Positions 1 to 6,897 of a stretch of DNA of 64,000 nt are shown piece after piece. The translations under genes were made by a program, and so were the position numbers. Location of the stretch: contig JAIYDW010000249.1 in assembly GCA_027487315.1 (NCBI GenBank), forward strand, positions 1-64,000, read 5' to 3'. The DNA is from Verrucomicrobiaceae bacterium. GTDB taxonomy: Bacteria; Verrucomicrobiota; Verrucomicrobiia; Verrucomicrobiales; Verrucomicrobiaceae. The notes beneath the pieces were generated by a model that was not told where the DNA came from, ran no database searches, and saw only the letters and a list, made by a program, of their open reading frames with translations. The number at the start of each line of letters is the position of its first letter. Position 1 is the first letter of the stretch.

Positions 1-336
1 AAGGTGGGGGTTAGCACGACGAAGATGGACATTGACGACATGAAGTCGGGCAGCATGAACATGGCGTTTTATGAAGCCAAGAAGGCGAAGACGCTGACGA
101 AGGAGCAGCTGGCGCTGATTGCTTCAAAGAAGAAGGTGTTTCCGGTGAAGACAGCTGCCGGGAAATGGCATGATTTGGTGGTTCAAATCACGGGCGATAC
201 GGTTCGGGTGGCGATCGATGGAAAAGATGTGGGTTCCTTTGCTTCCGAGGGTTTTGCGCATCCGACGAAGAAGATGCTGCGCCTGTCCGTGCCGCATGAT
301 GCGGTGGTGGATGATGTGAAGATTTGGAAGAAGTGA
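1..336 (+). CDS. C-terminal part of a DUF1080-like secreted protein (5' end outside window)
   Basis: The frame is open from the first base, so the true start lies to the left and only about 111 codons are visible. The last ~60 residues run as alternating beta-strand segments (WHDLVVQITGDTVRVAIDG, then a VVDDVKIW ending). This is how concanavalin-like DUF1080 / 3-keto-disaccharide hydrolase domains finish, with the strand before the stop closing the jelly roll. A GTG at position 4 could be read as a start, but no ribosome-binding site is visible because the window begins there. The gene converges on accD with a 13-bp gap. Substrate and localisation cannot be judged from this fragment. Family assignment is by fold pattern, not by a diagnostic motif. 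Confidence 0.5.
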   Translation, partial: KVGVSTTKMDIDDMKSGSMNMAFYEAKKAKTLTKEQLALIASKKKVFPVKTAAGKWHDLVVQITGDTVRVAIDGKDVGSFASEGFAHPTKKMLRLSVPHDAVVDDVKIWKK

Positions 337-349
337 GTCGGGACGCGGG

Positions 350-1189
350 CTAAACCGGCGCGTTGGTGGTGTATTTGAGAAGTTTGCCGAGGGTGGGGCG
401 CATGTCTTTGCGGGCGACGATTTGGTCGACGAGGCCGTGTTGGAGCATGAATTCGGCGGTTTGGAAGCCCGGGGGGAGATCGGCGTGGGTGGTTTCCTTG
501 ACGACGCGGGGGCCTGCGAAGCCGATCATGCACTTGGGTTCGGCGATGATGATGTCGCCGAGGGTGGCGAAGCTGGCGGTGACGCCGCCGGTGGTGGGGT
601 GGGTCAAAACAGAGATGTAGGGGAGGCAGGCCTGGCTGTGGCGGGCGAGGGCACCGCTGGTTTTGGCCATTTGCATGAGGCTGAGGATGCCTTCATGCAT
701 GCGGGCGCCGCCGGAGGCAGAGAAGACGATGACGGGTTTGCGTTCGGCGGTGGCGGCTTCGATGGCGCGGGTGATTTTTTCACCGACGACTGAGCCCATG
801 CTGGCGCCGAGGAAGCGAAAGTCCATGATGGCGAGGAGGACGGGGACGCCTTCAATGGTGGCGCGGCCGGTGACGACGGCTTCCTGGAGGCCGGTTTTGG
901 CCTGGTAGGCTTTGACTTTGTCGAGGTAGCCCTTGAAGCCGAGGGAGTCGACGGAATCGAGCTGGGTGTCCATTTCCTGGAAGCTGCCGTCGTCAACGAG
1001 GCTGGCGAGGCGCTCGGGGGCGCTGATGGTGAAGTGGTAGTCGCACTGGGTGCAGACGCGAAGGTTCTTCAAGAGAGCTTCCTGGAAGAGGCTTTCGCCG
1101 CAGGAGGGGCATTTGATCCAGAGGCCCTCTGGCATGTCCTTCTTTTTTTCGCCGAGGTCGGCTAGGGTACGTTTTTTGAAAAATCCCAT
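350..1189 (-). CDS. accD: Acetyl-CoA carboxylase carboxyltransferase subunit beta
   Basis: AccD carries half of the carboxyltransferase that moves CO2 from biotin to acetyl-CoA, giving malonyl-CoA for fatty acid synthesis in the cytoplasm; its partner AccA is not in this window. The 279-residue product has the usual length. An N-terminal four-cysteine zinc finger is complete (C27, C30, C46, C49). The crotonase-like core follows, with the glycine-rich SASGGARMHEG segment and the MTHPTTGGVTASFA-type region typical of carboxyltransferase beta chains. It is the last gene of a minus-strand run DUF1080-comF-accD, 27 bp after comF. The gene encodes a conserved essential enzyme and shows no sign of damage. 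Confidence 0.96.
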   Translation of the reverse strand: MGFFKKRTLADLGEKKKDMPEGLWIKCPSCGESLFQEALLKNLRVCTQCDYHFTISAPERLASLVDDGSFQEMDTQLDSVDSLGFKGYLDKVKAYQAKTGLQEAVVTGRATIEGVPVLLAIMDFRFLGASMGSVVGEKITRAIEAATAERKPVIVFSASGGARMHEGILSLMQMAKTSGALARHSQACLPYISVLTHPTTGGVTASFATLGDIIIAEPKCMIGFAGPRVVKETTHADLPPGFQTAEFMLQHGLVDQIVARKDMRPTLGKLLKYTTNAPV

Positions 1190-1216
1190 GGTGTGTGGTG
1201 GTTTCGGGAGGTGAGA

Positions 1217-2008
1217 CTAGCCCCGTGCGACGGTGATCACCACCACTTTTTCCGCGCCGCCGTCGCGATGGAGAATACGGGCGCATTCCTGCGCAGTGGA
1301 ACCGGTGGTCAGGACGTCGTCGATGAGGAGGATGCGGCGTCCGCGAACGGAGTGGCCGGGGCGGAGGGAGAAGGCGCTGCGGAGGTTGCGCAGGCGGCGG
1401 TCGCGGTCGAGCCCGGCCTGGGCGATGGTGGAGCGGTTGCGGCGGAGGGCGTTTTGGGTGGGAATGCCGGTGGTGCGGGAGAGTTCGATGCAGAGTTCGC
1501 GGCTTTGATTGTAACCGCGGAGCATTTCCCGCCAGGGGTGGAGGGGGACGGGGACGAGGAGCCAGTCGGTGGGGAGGGAGAGTTCGGTGAGGCGTTTGTC
1601 GGTGAGGGACTGGCGGAGGAGGACGGTGAGGAGGCCGCGGAGTTCGTAGTGTTTTTCGTATTTGAAGGCGTGGATGAGGTCGCGGACGAGGCCTTCGGCA
1701 CGGTAGCCGGAGGTGGCGAAGTCAAAGTCGAAGTGGCGGTCCTGGCAGTTCCAGCAGCGGAAGTCGTGGGTGAGGTCGCCTGGGTAGGGTTCGCCACAGA
1801 GGGAGCAGTAGGGGGGGGCGATGAGGGGGAGGCTGGTCTGGCAGGGTCGGCAGAGCCAGGTTTCGAGGCGAGGGGTGGGGGGCTCGGGGCCTTCGAGGGG
1901 GGTGTCGCAGCCGAAGCAGAGGCGGGGGATGACGAGGTCGAGGGTTCGGCTGGCAAGCTGGCGATGGCTCTTCCCGACCGTCCAGGGGAGGGTGGGGAAG
2001 GGGGCCAT
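1217..2008 (-). CDS. ComF-family phosphoribosyltransferase-like protein
   Basis: ComF proteins carry a zinc-finger-like N-terminus and a type I phosphoribosyltransferase fold. In competent bacteria they help import or process transforming single-stranded DNA, and elsewhere their role is unclear. This 263-residue product has the CFGC pair (C32, C35), further CRPC, CSLCG and CWNC cysteine pairs, and the PRPP-binding loop ILLIDDVLTTGST near the C-terminus. It starts 25 bp after the DUF1080 stop and ends 27 bp before accD, so the three genes are probably cotranscribed. No other competence gene is visible nearby, so a DNA-uptake role is family knowledge rather than something the context supports. 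Confidence 0.85.
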   Translation of the reverse strand: MAPFPTLPWTVGKSHRQLASRTLDLVIPRLCFGCDTPLEGPEPPTPRLETWLCRPCQTSLPLIAPPYCSLCGEPYPGDLTHDFRCWNCQDRHFDFDFATSGYRAEGLVRDLIHAFKYEKHYELRGLLTVLLRQSLTDKRLTELSLPTDWLLVPVPLHPWREMLRGYNQSRELCIELSRTTGIPTQNALRRNRSTIAQAGLDRDRRLRNLRSAFSLRPGHSVRGRRILLIDDVLTTGSTAQECARILHRDGGAEKVVVITVARG

Positions 2009-2033
2009 GGCGGGGTGGCGAGTTGCCGGGGAC

Positions 2034-2762
2034 TTACTTGGTGATGGGGGTCAGTTTCAGGTTTTTGAACTGGACGATCATGGGTGGGCCCTGGTGGATT
2101 TGGAGGGCGATGAGGCCTTCTTTGGGGGCGTTGGCGGCGTCTTCGTCGGTGACGTCGATGGTTTGCATTCCGTTGATGAAGTGTTGGACGTGGTTGCCGT
2201 TGGCGACGATTTTGTAGTCGTTCCAGGCTTCGTTTTTGATGGCGGCCTGGATGGCGTCGGAGTCGCCGACGGTGCCGGTGACTTCGACTTTGGTCTTGGG
2301 TTTGCCTTTGGCGTCGTTTTCGGCAGCAGGTTTGATGACGGTTTTTTGGCCACGGAGGGCGAGGATGCCGCGGCCTTTTTCTTCGTAGAGGATGCCGCTG
2401 TATTTGGTGCCGGCTTCGAAGTCGGCCTGGTAGCCGGTGATGATGGGGCCGAACTCACCGGGGGCGAGTTCTTTGCTGCGGTATTGGACGCCGGAGTTGC
2501 CGGCGACGATGCGGTATTGGAAGGTGAGTTCGAAGTCGGAGAATTGGGCGGCTTTGTAGACGAGGAAGGTGTTGTGCTTGATGATGCCTTTTTTTGGGTC
2601 GGCAGGGTCGGGCGGGGTTTTGCCGGTGATGGCGCCATCTTCGACGCTCCAGAGGGTGGGGTTGCCTTCCCAGCCGGTGAGGTCTTTGCCGTTGAAGAGG
2701 TCTTCGGCGTGGAGGGAGGTGAGGGTCAGTAAGCTGGCGAGGGTGAGGAGGCGGGTTTTCAT
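2034..2762 (-). CDS. Secreted DUF1080 (3-keto-disaccharide hydrolase-type) protein
   Basis: A 242-residue exported protein. A signal peptide of about 19 residues (MKTRLLTLASLLTLTSLHA) is followed by a single DUF1080 jelly-roll domain, beginning with the hallmark LFNGKDLTGWEG and continuing through WSVEDGAITG and NSGVQYRS. DUF1080 domains are abundant in PVC-group bacteria, where members hydrolyse glucosides or 3-keto-sugars in the periplasm or outside the cell. The substrate here is unknown. It is the first gene of a minus-strand run with comF and accD. Upstream lies the 179-bp palindrome, which occupies most of the promoter region shared with the divergent gene at 3079. The gene looks intact, unlike the DUF1080 remnant near 46 kb. 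Confidence 0.88.
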   Translation of the reverse strand: MKTRLLTLASLLTLTSLHAEDLFNGKDLTGWEGNPTLWSVEDGAITGKTPPDPADPKKGIIKHNTFLVYKAAQFSDFELTFQYRIVAGNSGVQYRSKELAPGEFGPIITGYQADFEAGTKYSGILYEEKGRGILALRGQKTVIKPAAENDAKGKPKTKVEVTGTVGDSDAIQAAIKNEAWNDYKIVANGNHVQHFINGMQTIDVTDEDAANAPKEGLIALQIHQGPPMIVQFKNLKLTPITK

Positions 2763-2871
2763 GAGGTTGGTGGCTGAGGGAAGCGGTTTTGGAGACTGGT
2801 GTCAACGCTGGGTAGAGGGAGGGATTGCAAAAGGCTGCGGTTTTTCTTGCGGGGCGGAGGGGCGGCCTGCT

Positions 2872-3050
2872 AGCCTAAATTATTCATGAAACTCTACTGC
2901 GACTTGCTGCAAGCCCCCATTGGCGGCGTTGGGCTTGTTTTGAAGGGCATCGAGCATTTACAAATGCACTCAGCCTTTCAAAACCGCGCCCGCCTAGCCA
3001 CTGTGGGCCTTCGCTACGTCTCGCTACGACTTTCATGAATAATCCAGGCT
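2872..3050. repeat. 179-bp imperfect palindrome (possible MITE-like element)
   Basis: The ends (2872-2891 and 3031-3050) are 20-bp inverted repeats with two mismatches, including a perfect 13-bp match built on TTCATGAA. Inner arms also pair: TTTTGAAGGGC with GCCTTTCAAAA, and GCATTT with AAATGC around a 2-base centre at 2960-2961. The whole segment is therefore one nested stem. It contains a 50-codon open frame on the + strand (2886-3038) whose start and stop fall in the two end repeats. It lies in the divergent region between 2762 and 3079. No clear target duplication is seen. A diverged copy of its right half occurs at 16401-16484. Confidence 0.75.
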
Positions 3051-3078
3051 TGGCTTTTTATCTCGGAGGTGTGTTACG

Positions 3079-3342
3079 ATGATTGAACTCGAAGTTTATG
3101 CGAAGGGCCTGCGGGCGACGAACTATTTGATGGAGCTGAGGGGGCAGATGGACATGCTGCCGAAGGTTCGGTACAAGATCGATGTGCGGCACGATTTGGT
3201 GTATTTTGAGATTGATGATCCGGAGGAGGTGTCGCTGAAGCAAATTCATTGTTTGTTCACGGACATTGGGTTGAATCCGAGGTTTGTGGGGCAGATTCCG
3301 GATTCATTGCGGCCGGACGGGGAGACGGTGCGGTTGAGTTGA
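3079..3342 (+). CDS. Small conserved-looking protein of unknown function
   Basis: An 87-residue protein that I do not recognise. The start is well supported: GGAGGT at 3065-3070 sits 8 bases before the ATG, one of the few strong Shine-Dalgarno sites in the window. The sequence alternates strand, helix and strand (MIELEVYAKG; a helix with YLMELRGQMDML; KVRYKIDVRHDLVYFEID; a helix around SLKQIHCLFTDIG; a last strand). This pattern resembles a ferredoxin-like or ACT-like fold. There is no signal peptide, membrane segment or cysteine pair. A good intrinsic terminator follows at 3390-3432, so it is probably transcribed alone. The fold is an inference from strand/helix alternation only. Confidence 0.75.
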   Translation: MIELEVYAKGLRATNYLMELRGQMDMLPKVRYKIDVRHDLVYFEIDDPEEVSLKQIHCLFTDIGLNPRFVGQIPDSLRPDGETVRLS

Positions 3343-3389
3343 AGGGAGAAAAGGCGTTAACTTTAGGCGTTGAGTTGCGTTGTGGTGTT

Positions 3390-3432
3390 GGCGGGGTAGC
3401 CTCATCGGCTGATTCCGCCCTTTTTATTTTTT
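3390..3432 (+). terminator. Intrinsic terminator of the 3079 gene
   Basis: A two-tier stem: GGCGG at 3390-3394 pairs with CCGCC at 3415-3419, with an inner AGCC/GGCT stem around CATC. A CTTTTTATTTTTT tract follows. It lies 48 bp after the stop of the 87-residue gene and just before the MFS gene, separating the two transcripts. Confidence 0.8.
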
Positions 3433-3439
3433 AACGACC

Positions 3440-4918
3440 ATGGCTGCTCCCAAATTCACGACGACGACTTGGCTGATCATTCTGATTGCCAGCATTGGGT
3501 TTCTTTTTGACACGTATGAGTTGCTGATGACGCCGTTGGTGGCGGCGCCGGCGATCGCGGAGTTGTTGAAGGTGCCGCTGAACAATCCGATGGTGACGGA
3601 CTGGGTGGGCAAGCTGCTGTGGATTGCGGCGTTGTGCGGGGGGGTGTTTGGTTTGCTGGGGGGCTGGCTGGTGGACCGGTTTGGACGCAAGACGATCATG
3701 GCGGCGAGTATTTTCATGTATTCGCTGTCGCCATTTTGCGCGGCGTTTGCGACGTCGCTGCCGATGTTTGTGTTTTTCCGGAGCACGACGTTCATCGGGG
3801 TGTGCGTGGAGTTTGTGGCGGCGATCACTTGGCTGGCGGAGGTGTTTTCGGACAAGAAGGAGAAGGAGAAGTGGCTGGGGATCACGCAGGCGTTTGCGTC
3901 GCTGGGCGGGTTGCTGGTGACGGGGGTGAGTGTGTGGATCAGCCGGCATGGGGCGGACTTGCCGCACTTGGGGCTGCCGCTGGGATTGGGGGCGACGGAT
4001 CCGGGGGCGTGGCGGTACTTGCTGATGACGGGGATTTTGCCGGCGATTCCGATCGCGCTGCTGCTGCCGTTTGTGCCGGAGAGTCAGGTGTGGAAGGATC
4101 GGCGGGCGGCGGGGACGTTGAAGCGGCCGAGTTTTGGGGCGTTGTTCTCGCCTGAGTTGCGGCGGGTGACGCTGGTGACGGCGGCGCTTTCGGCGTGCGC
4201 GTATGGGATTGCGTTCGGGGCGCTGCAGGTGACGGTGGCGCGGGTGACGCCGGGGTTGCCGGAGTTGAAGGCGGAGGCGAAGGCTTTGGCGCCGCTGAGG
4301 AAAGAGGCTGAGGGGCTGAATTTGGAGTTGAACAAGCTGGCGCCGACGGATCCTGAGCGGCAGGCGATTGTGGGTAAGATCAAGGCGAACTTTGGGCAGC
4401 AGAAGCCGCTGAATGACAAGGTGAAGGAGATGGGGGACAAGGTGCAGTTGCACCAGGAGTTGGGGGGCCTGGTGGGGCGGGTTTTGCTGGCGGTGCTCTT
4501 GATTGTGGGGATGAGCCGGGTGGCGCTTTTGAAGGTGTTTCAGATACCGGCTTTGGTGTTTCTGCCGCTGACGTATTTCAAGCTGTTCGACCAGGGTGGG
4601 CAGGCTTTTCTTTGGGCTTACGCGGTTTGCGGGTTGCTGACGGTGGCGCAGTTCAGTTACTTCGGGGAGTATCTGCCGAAGGTGTTTCCGATGCATTTGC
4701 GGGGCACGGGCGGCAGTTTTGCGACGAATGTGGGGGGGCGGATGATTGGGACGAGCATGGCGTTTTTGACGACGAGTTTTGTGGCACCGATGTTTGCGGG
4801 GACGGGGCCGTTGCTGCCTTCGCATGTGGCGATGGCGGCGGGGTGTGTGGGGACGGGGATTGCGGTGATCAGTTTTGTGCTGGGGTTCCTGCTGCCGGAG
4901 CCAAAGGCGGAGGAGTAA
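3440..4918 (+). CDS. MFS transporter with a charged helical insertion
   Basis: A 492-residue major facilitator superfamily permease of the inner membrane; the substrate is unknown. The first half shows the family motif between TM2 and TM3 (GGWLVDRFGRKT, residues 74-85) and a long series of hydrophobic helices. The central loop and the helix after it are followed by an unusual ~70-residue stretch (about 271-341) rich in Lys, Glu and Ala (LPELKAEAKALAPLRKEAE...). This is predicted to be helical, possibly a coiled coil, and it interrupts the second six-helix bundle. Hydrophobic helices resume at ~345. The start has no clear Shine-Dalgarno sequence. The gene converges with the methyltransferase at 4925, with a 6-bp gap. 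It could export the polyketide made by the neighbouring pair, but nothing beyond position supports that. Confidence 0.85.
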   Translation: MAAPKFTTTTWLIILIASIGFLFDTYELLMTPLVAAPAIAELLKVPLNNPMVTDWVGKLLWIAALCGGVFGLLGGWLVDRFGRKTIMAASIFMYSLSPFCAAFATSLPMFVFFRSTTFIGVCVEFVAAITWLAEVFSDKKEKEKWLGITQAFASLGGLLVTGVSVWISRHGADLPHLGLPLGLGATDPGAWRYLLMTGILPAIPIALLLPFVPESQVWKDRRAAGTLKRPSFGALFSPELRRVTLVTAALSACAYGIAFGALQVTVARVTPGLPELKAEAKALAPLRKEAEGLNLELNKLAPTDPERQAIVGKIKANFGQQKPLNDKVKEMGDKVQLHQELGGLVGRVLLAVLLIVGMSRVALLKVFQIPALVFLPLTYFKLFDQGGQAFLWAYAVCGLLTVAQFSYFGEYLPKVFPMHLRGTGGSFATNVGGRMIGTSMAFLTTSFVAPMFAGTGPLLPSHVAMAAGCVGTGIAVISFVLGFLLPEPKAEE

Positions 4919-4924
4919 ACAAAG

Positions 4925-5572
4925 TCATGGCCTTGTTGCGACAAGGCGGTGGGCGCCGAGGGGGGTCTGGGTGACGTGTGTCTGCCAACCCTTTAGGTTC
5001 AGGGCGTCCGCGAGTTCGGTGTGGCGGAAGCCGGCTTCGATGCTGAGGCGCATGTCGTGGCGGGTGACGGGGTTGAGGCGGGCTAGGAGGTGCAGGAGTT
5101 GGCCGGAGACGATGTGGAGGCGGTGGCGGTGGGGTTCGGAGATGAGGAGGAGGCGGGTGGTGGGGGAGAGGCGGGCGCTGAGGGTGGCGAGTTGGGGGGC
5201 TTCGAAGTGGTGGAGGAAGAGGTTGGCGATGACGATTTCGCAGTCGGGAAGGGGGGTGGCGAAGAGGTCCTGCTGGAGCCAGGTGGCGCTGGGGGGCCAT
5301 TCTGGCGGGGCGGGTTGGAGGTCGAGGGCGAGGATTTGGTGGGGCTGGGCGAGTTTGCGGGTGATGAGGCTGCGGGAAAGGGTGCCGTCGCCGGCGCCGA
5401 GTTCGAGGATGCAGTCGGTGGGGCGGAGGTGGGTTCGAAGCTGGCGGCGGATCCAGCGGTGGTTGCCCATGAGGAAGTTGATGAGGCGGAGGTCGCGCCG
5501 GGAGCGGATTGCGTCGGGGTGGTGGGCGGGGAGGGAGTCGAGGATTTCGGGCTGGACGCGGCGGTGGGTCAT
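4925..5572 (-). CDS. Class I SAM-dependent methyltransferase linked to a type III PKS
   Basis: A 215-residue soluble methyltransferase. The S-adenosylmethionine loop is seen in LELGAGDGTLSRSL (about residues 56-69). It is followed by the acidic strand end (LALDLQP), QQDLFATPLPD and an IANLFLHHF segment, as in small-molecule methyltransferases. Its start codon overlaps the stop of the upstream polyketide synthase by four bases (ATGA, 5569-5572), so the two are translationally coupled. Such pairs are seen next to type III polyketide synthases that make alkylresorcinol- or alkylpyrone-like lipids, where the partner O- or C-methylates the product. That role is inferred from the pairing. No quinone- or flavin-dependent oxidase is next to it. 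Confidence 0.85.
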   Translation of the reverse strand: MTHRRVQPEILDSLPAHHPDAIRSRRDLRLINFLMGNHRWIRRQLRTHLRPTDCILELGAGDGTLSRSLITRKLAQPHQILALDLQPAPPEWPPSATWLQQDLFATPLPDCEIVIANLFLHHFEAPQLATLSARLSPTTRLLLISEPHRHRLHIVSGQLLHLLARLNPVTRHDMRLSIEAGFRHTELADALNLKGWQTHVTQTPLGAHRLVATRP

Positions 5573-6672
5573 GCGGCGAGGTTTTTGAGGAAGGCGGTTT
5601 CGACGGTGAGGCCGGGGCCGAAGGCGAGGGCGCAGGTGCGGGGGTCGGCGTGGGTGACAGGGTGGCGGAGCATTTCCTGGAGGACGAAGAGGATGGTGGG
5701 GCTGCTCATGTTGCCGAAGTGGCGGAGGATGTGGCGGCTGGCGGCGAGGGCGTCGGGAGGAAGGTGGAGGGCGGCGGAGACGCGGTCGAGGATGGCGCGG
5801 CCGCCGGGGTGGACGGCCCAGTGGGTGAGGGAATCGAGGGGCCAGCCGGCGTGGTCGGCGGCGGTGGCGAGGAGGGGGGCGATTTGGGCGCCGAGGATGT
5901 CGGGGACGTAGCTGGAGAGGACGAGGTTGAAGCCGTGGTCGCCGATGTCCCAGGCCATTTCGGATTCGGACCCGGGGACGAGGGTGGTGGCGAAGTGGTG
6001 GAGTTCGAAGCCGGGGGTGGTGGGTTTTTCGGCGGTGACGAGGCAGGCGGCGGCGCCGTCGGCGAAGAGGGAGTTGGCGAGGAGGGTGTCGGGTCGGGGG
6101 TCGAGCTGCATGTGGAGGGTGCAGAGTTCGAGGCAGACGACGAGGACGGTGGCGGAGGGATCGGCCTGGCAGAATTGGGCGGCCATGCGGAGGGCGGGGA
6201 AGGCGGCGTAGCAGCCCATGAAGCCGAGGGTGTAGCGCTGGACGGAGGGGGAGAGGCCGAGTTGGCGGATGATTTGGTAGTCGGGGCCGGGGTTGGTGAA
6301 GCCGGTGCAGGAGGCGAAGATGAGGTGGGTGATGCGGCTGCGGGGGGTGCCGTGGGTTTCGGCGGAGGAGAGGAGGTCGCGGACGAGGTCGACGGCGAGG
6401 GTGGGGGCTTCGCGGGCGTAGACGGTGTTGCGGGCGGCGGTGCCGGGGGGCTGCAGTTGGCCGTCGGCGTTGGTTTGGAAGAGTTGGGGGTCTTGATTGA
6501 AGTCGGGGAGGACGCTGTGGCGGCGGTCGATGCCGCTGCGGGCGTAGAGGGCGTGGATGAGGCGTTGCTGGCGGCGGTCGGGGGTCCAGGTTTTCAGGCG
6601 GTCACGGGTTTCCTCCTGGGAACAGGCGTGAGCCGGGACACGCGTGGTCAGGTGGTGGAGGAAAGCTGGCAT
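5569..6672 (-). CDS. Type III polyketide synthase (chalcone/stilbene synthase family)
   Basis: Type III PKSs are homodimeric ketosynthases that extend acyl-CoA starters with malonyl-CoA and cyclise the chain without an acyl carrier protein. The 367-residue product has the full catalytic triad: Cys154 in FMGCYAAF, His288 in WAVHPGG and Asn321 in HFGNMSS. The GFMGCYAA context resembles bacterial alkylpyrone/alkylresorcinol synthases rather than plant chalcone synthases. The gene is coupled to a methyltransferase by a 4-bp overlap. An MFS permease lies just beyond, and the malonyl-CoA-supplying accD is 4.4 kb away, though that proximity may be chance. The region upstream of the start is divergent from gnd. 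The product class is inference from family. Confidence 0.93.
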   Translation of the reverse strand: MPAFLHHLTTRVPAHACSQEETRDRLKTWTPDRRQQRLIHALYARSGIDRRHSVLPDFNQDPQLFQTNADGQLQPPGTAARNTVYAREAPTLAVDLVRDLLSSAETHGTPRSRITHLIFASCTGFTNPGPDYQIIRQLGLSPSVQRYTLGFMGCYAAFPALRMAAQFCQADPSATVLVVCLELCTLHMQLDPRPDTLLANSLFADGAAACLVTAEKPTTPGFELHHFATTLVPGSESEMAWDIGDHGFNLVLSSYVPDILGAQIAPLLATAADHAGWPLDSLTHWAVHPGGRAILDRVSAALHLPPDALAASRHILRHFGNMSSPTILFVLQEMLRHPVTHADPRTCALAFGPGLTVETAFLKNLAA

Positions 6673-6897
6673 GGGCGGCGGAGCGCTGTGGGGATTGGAT
6701 ACGGGTGGGTGGTGGGGATGGCAACGGTGGATGCGAGGCGCTGGGCGATTGGTATGGGGTTTGACATGGGGGTGGATTCATCCCTGGCATGAGGAAAATC
6801 CTCTTTGCGATTGGACAGCGTGCGGGTATGTCTCTGGCCCGCTGGCGGGCATTTGGCTGCGACTGTGGGCGAACCCCCAAACCCTGACAGAATTGAG
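6673..6897. other. Divergent intergenic region, type III PKS / gnd
   Basis: These 225 bp must hold the promoters of both genes. A TTGACA hexamer at 6761-6766 points toward gnd, but no good -10 box stands at the right distance. A short hyphenated palindrome, GAGGA-AAA-TCCTC at 6791-6803, could be an operator or a weak hairpin. I see no gene here; the frame upstream of the gnd start is open but lacks coding character. Confidence 0.4.

Noticed and set aside
5509-6792. Very long Gly/Ala/Val/Glu-rich open frames opposite real genes (also 1193-2044, 12332-13453, 13790-14800, 18261-19694)
   Set aside because: They are shadows on the G-rich strand of high-GC genes. They have low-complexity content, and the opposite strand carries a complete family protein with catalytic residues.
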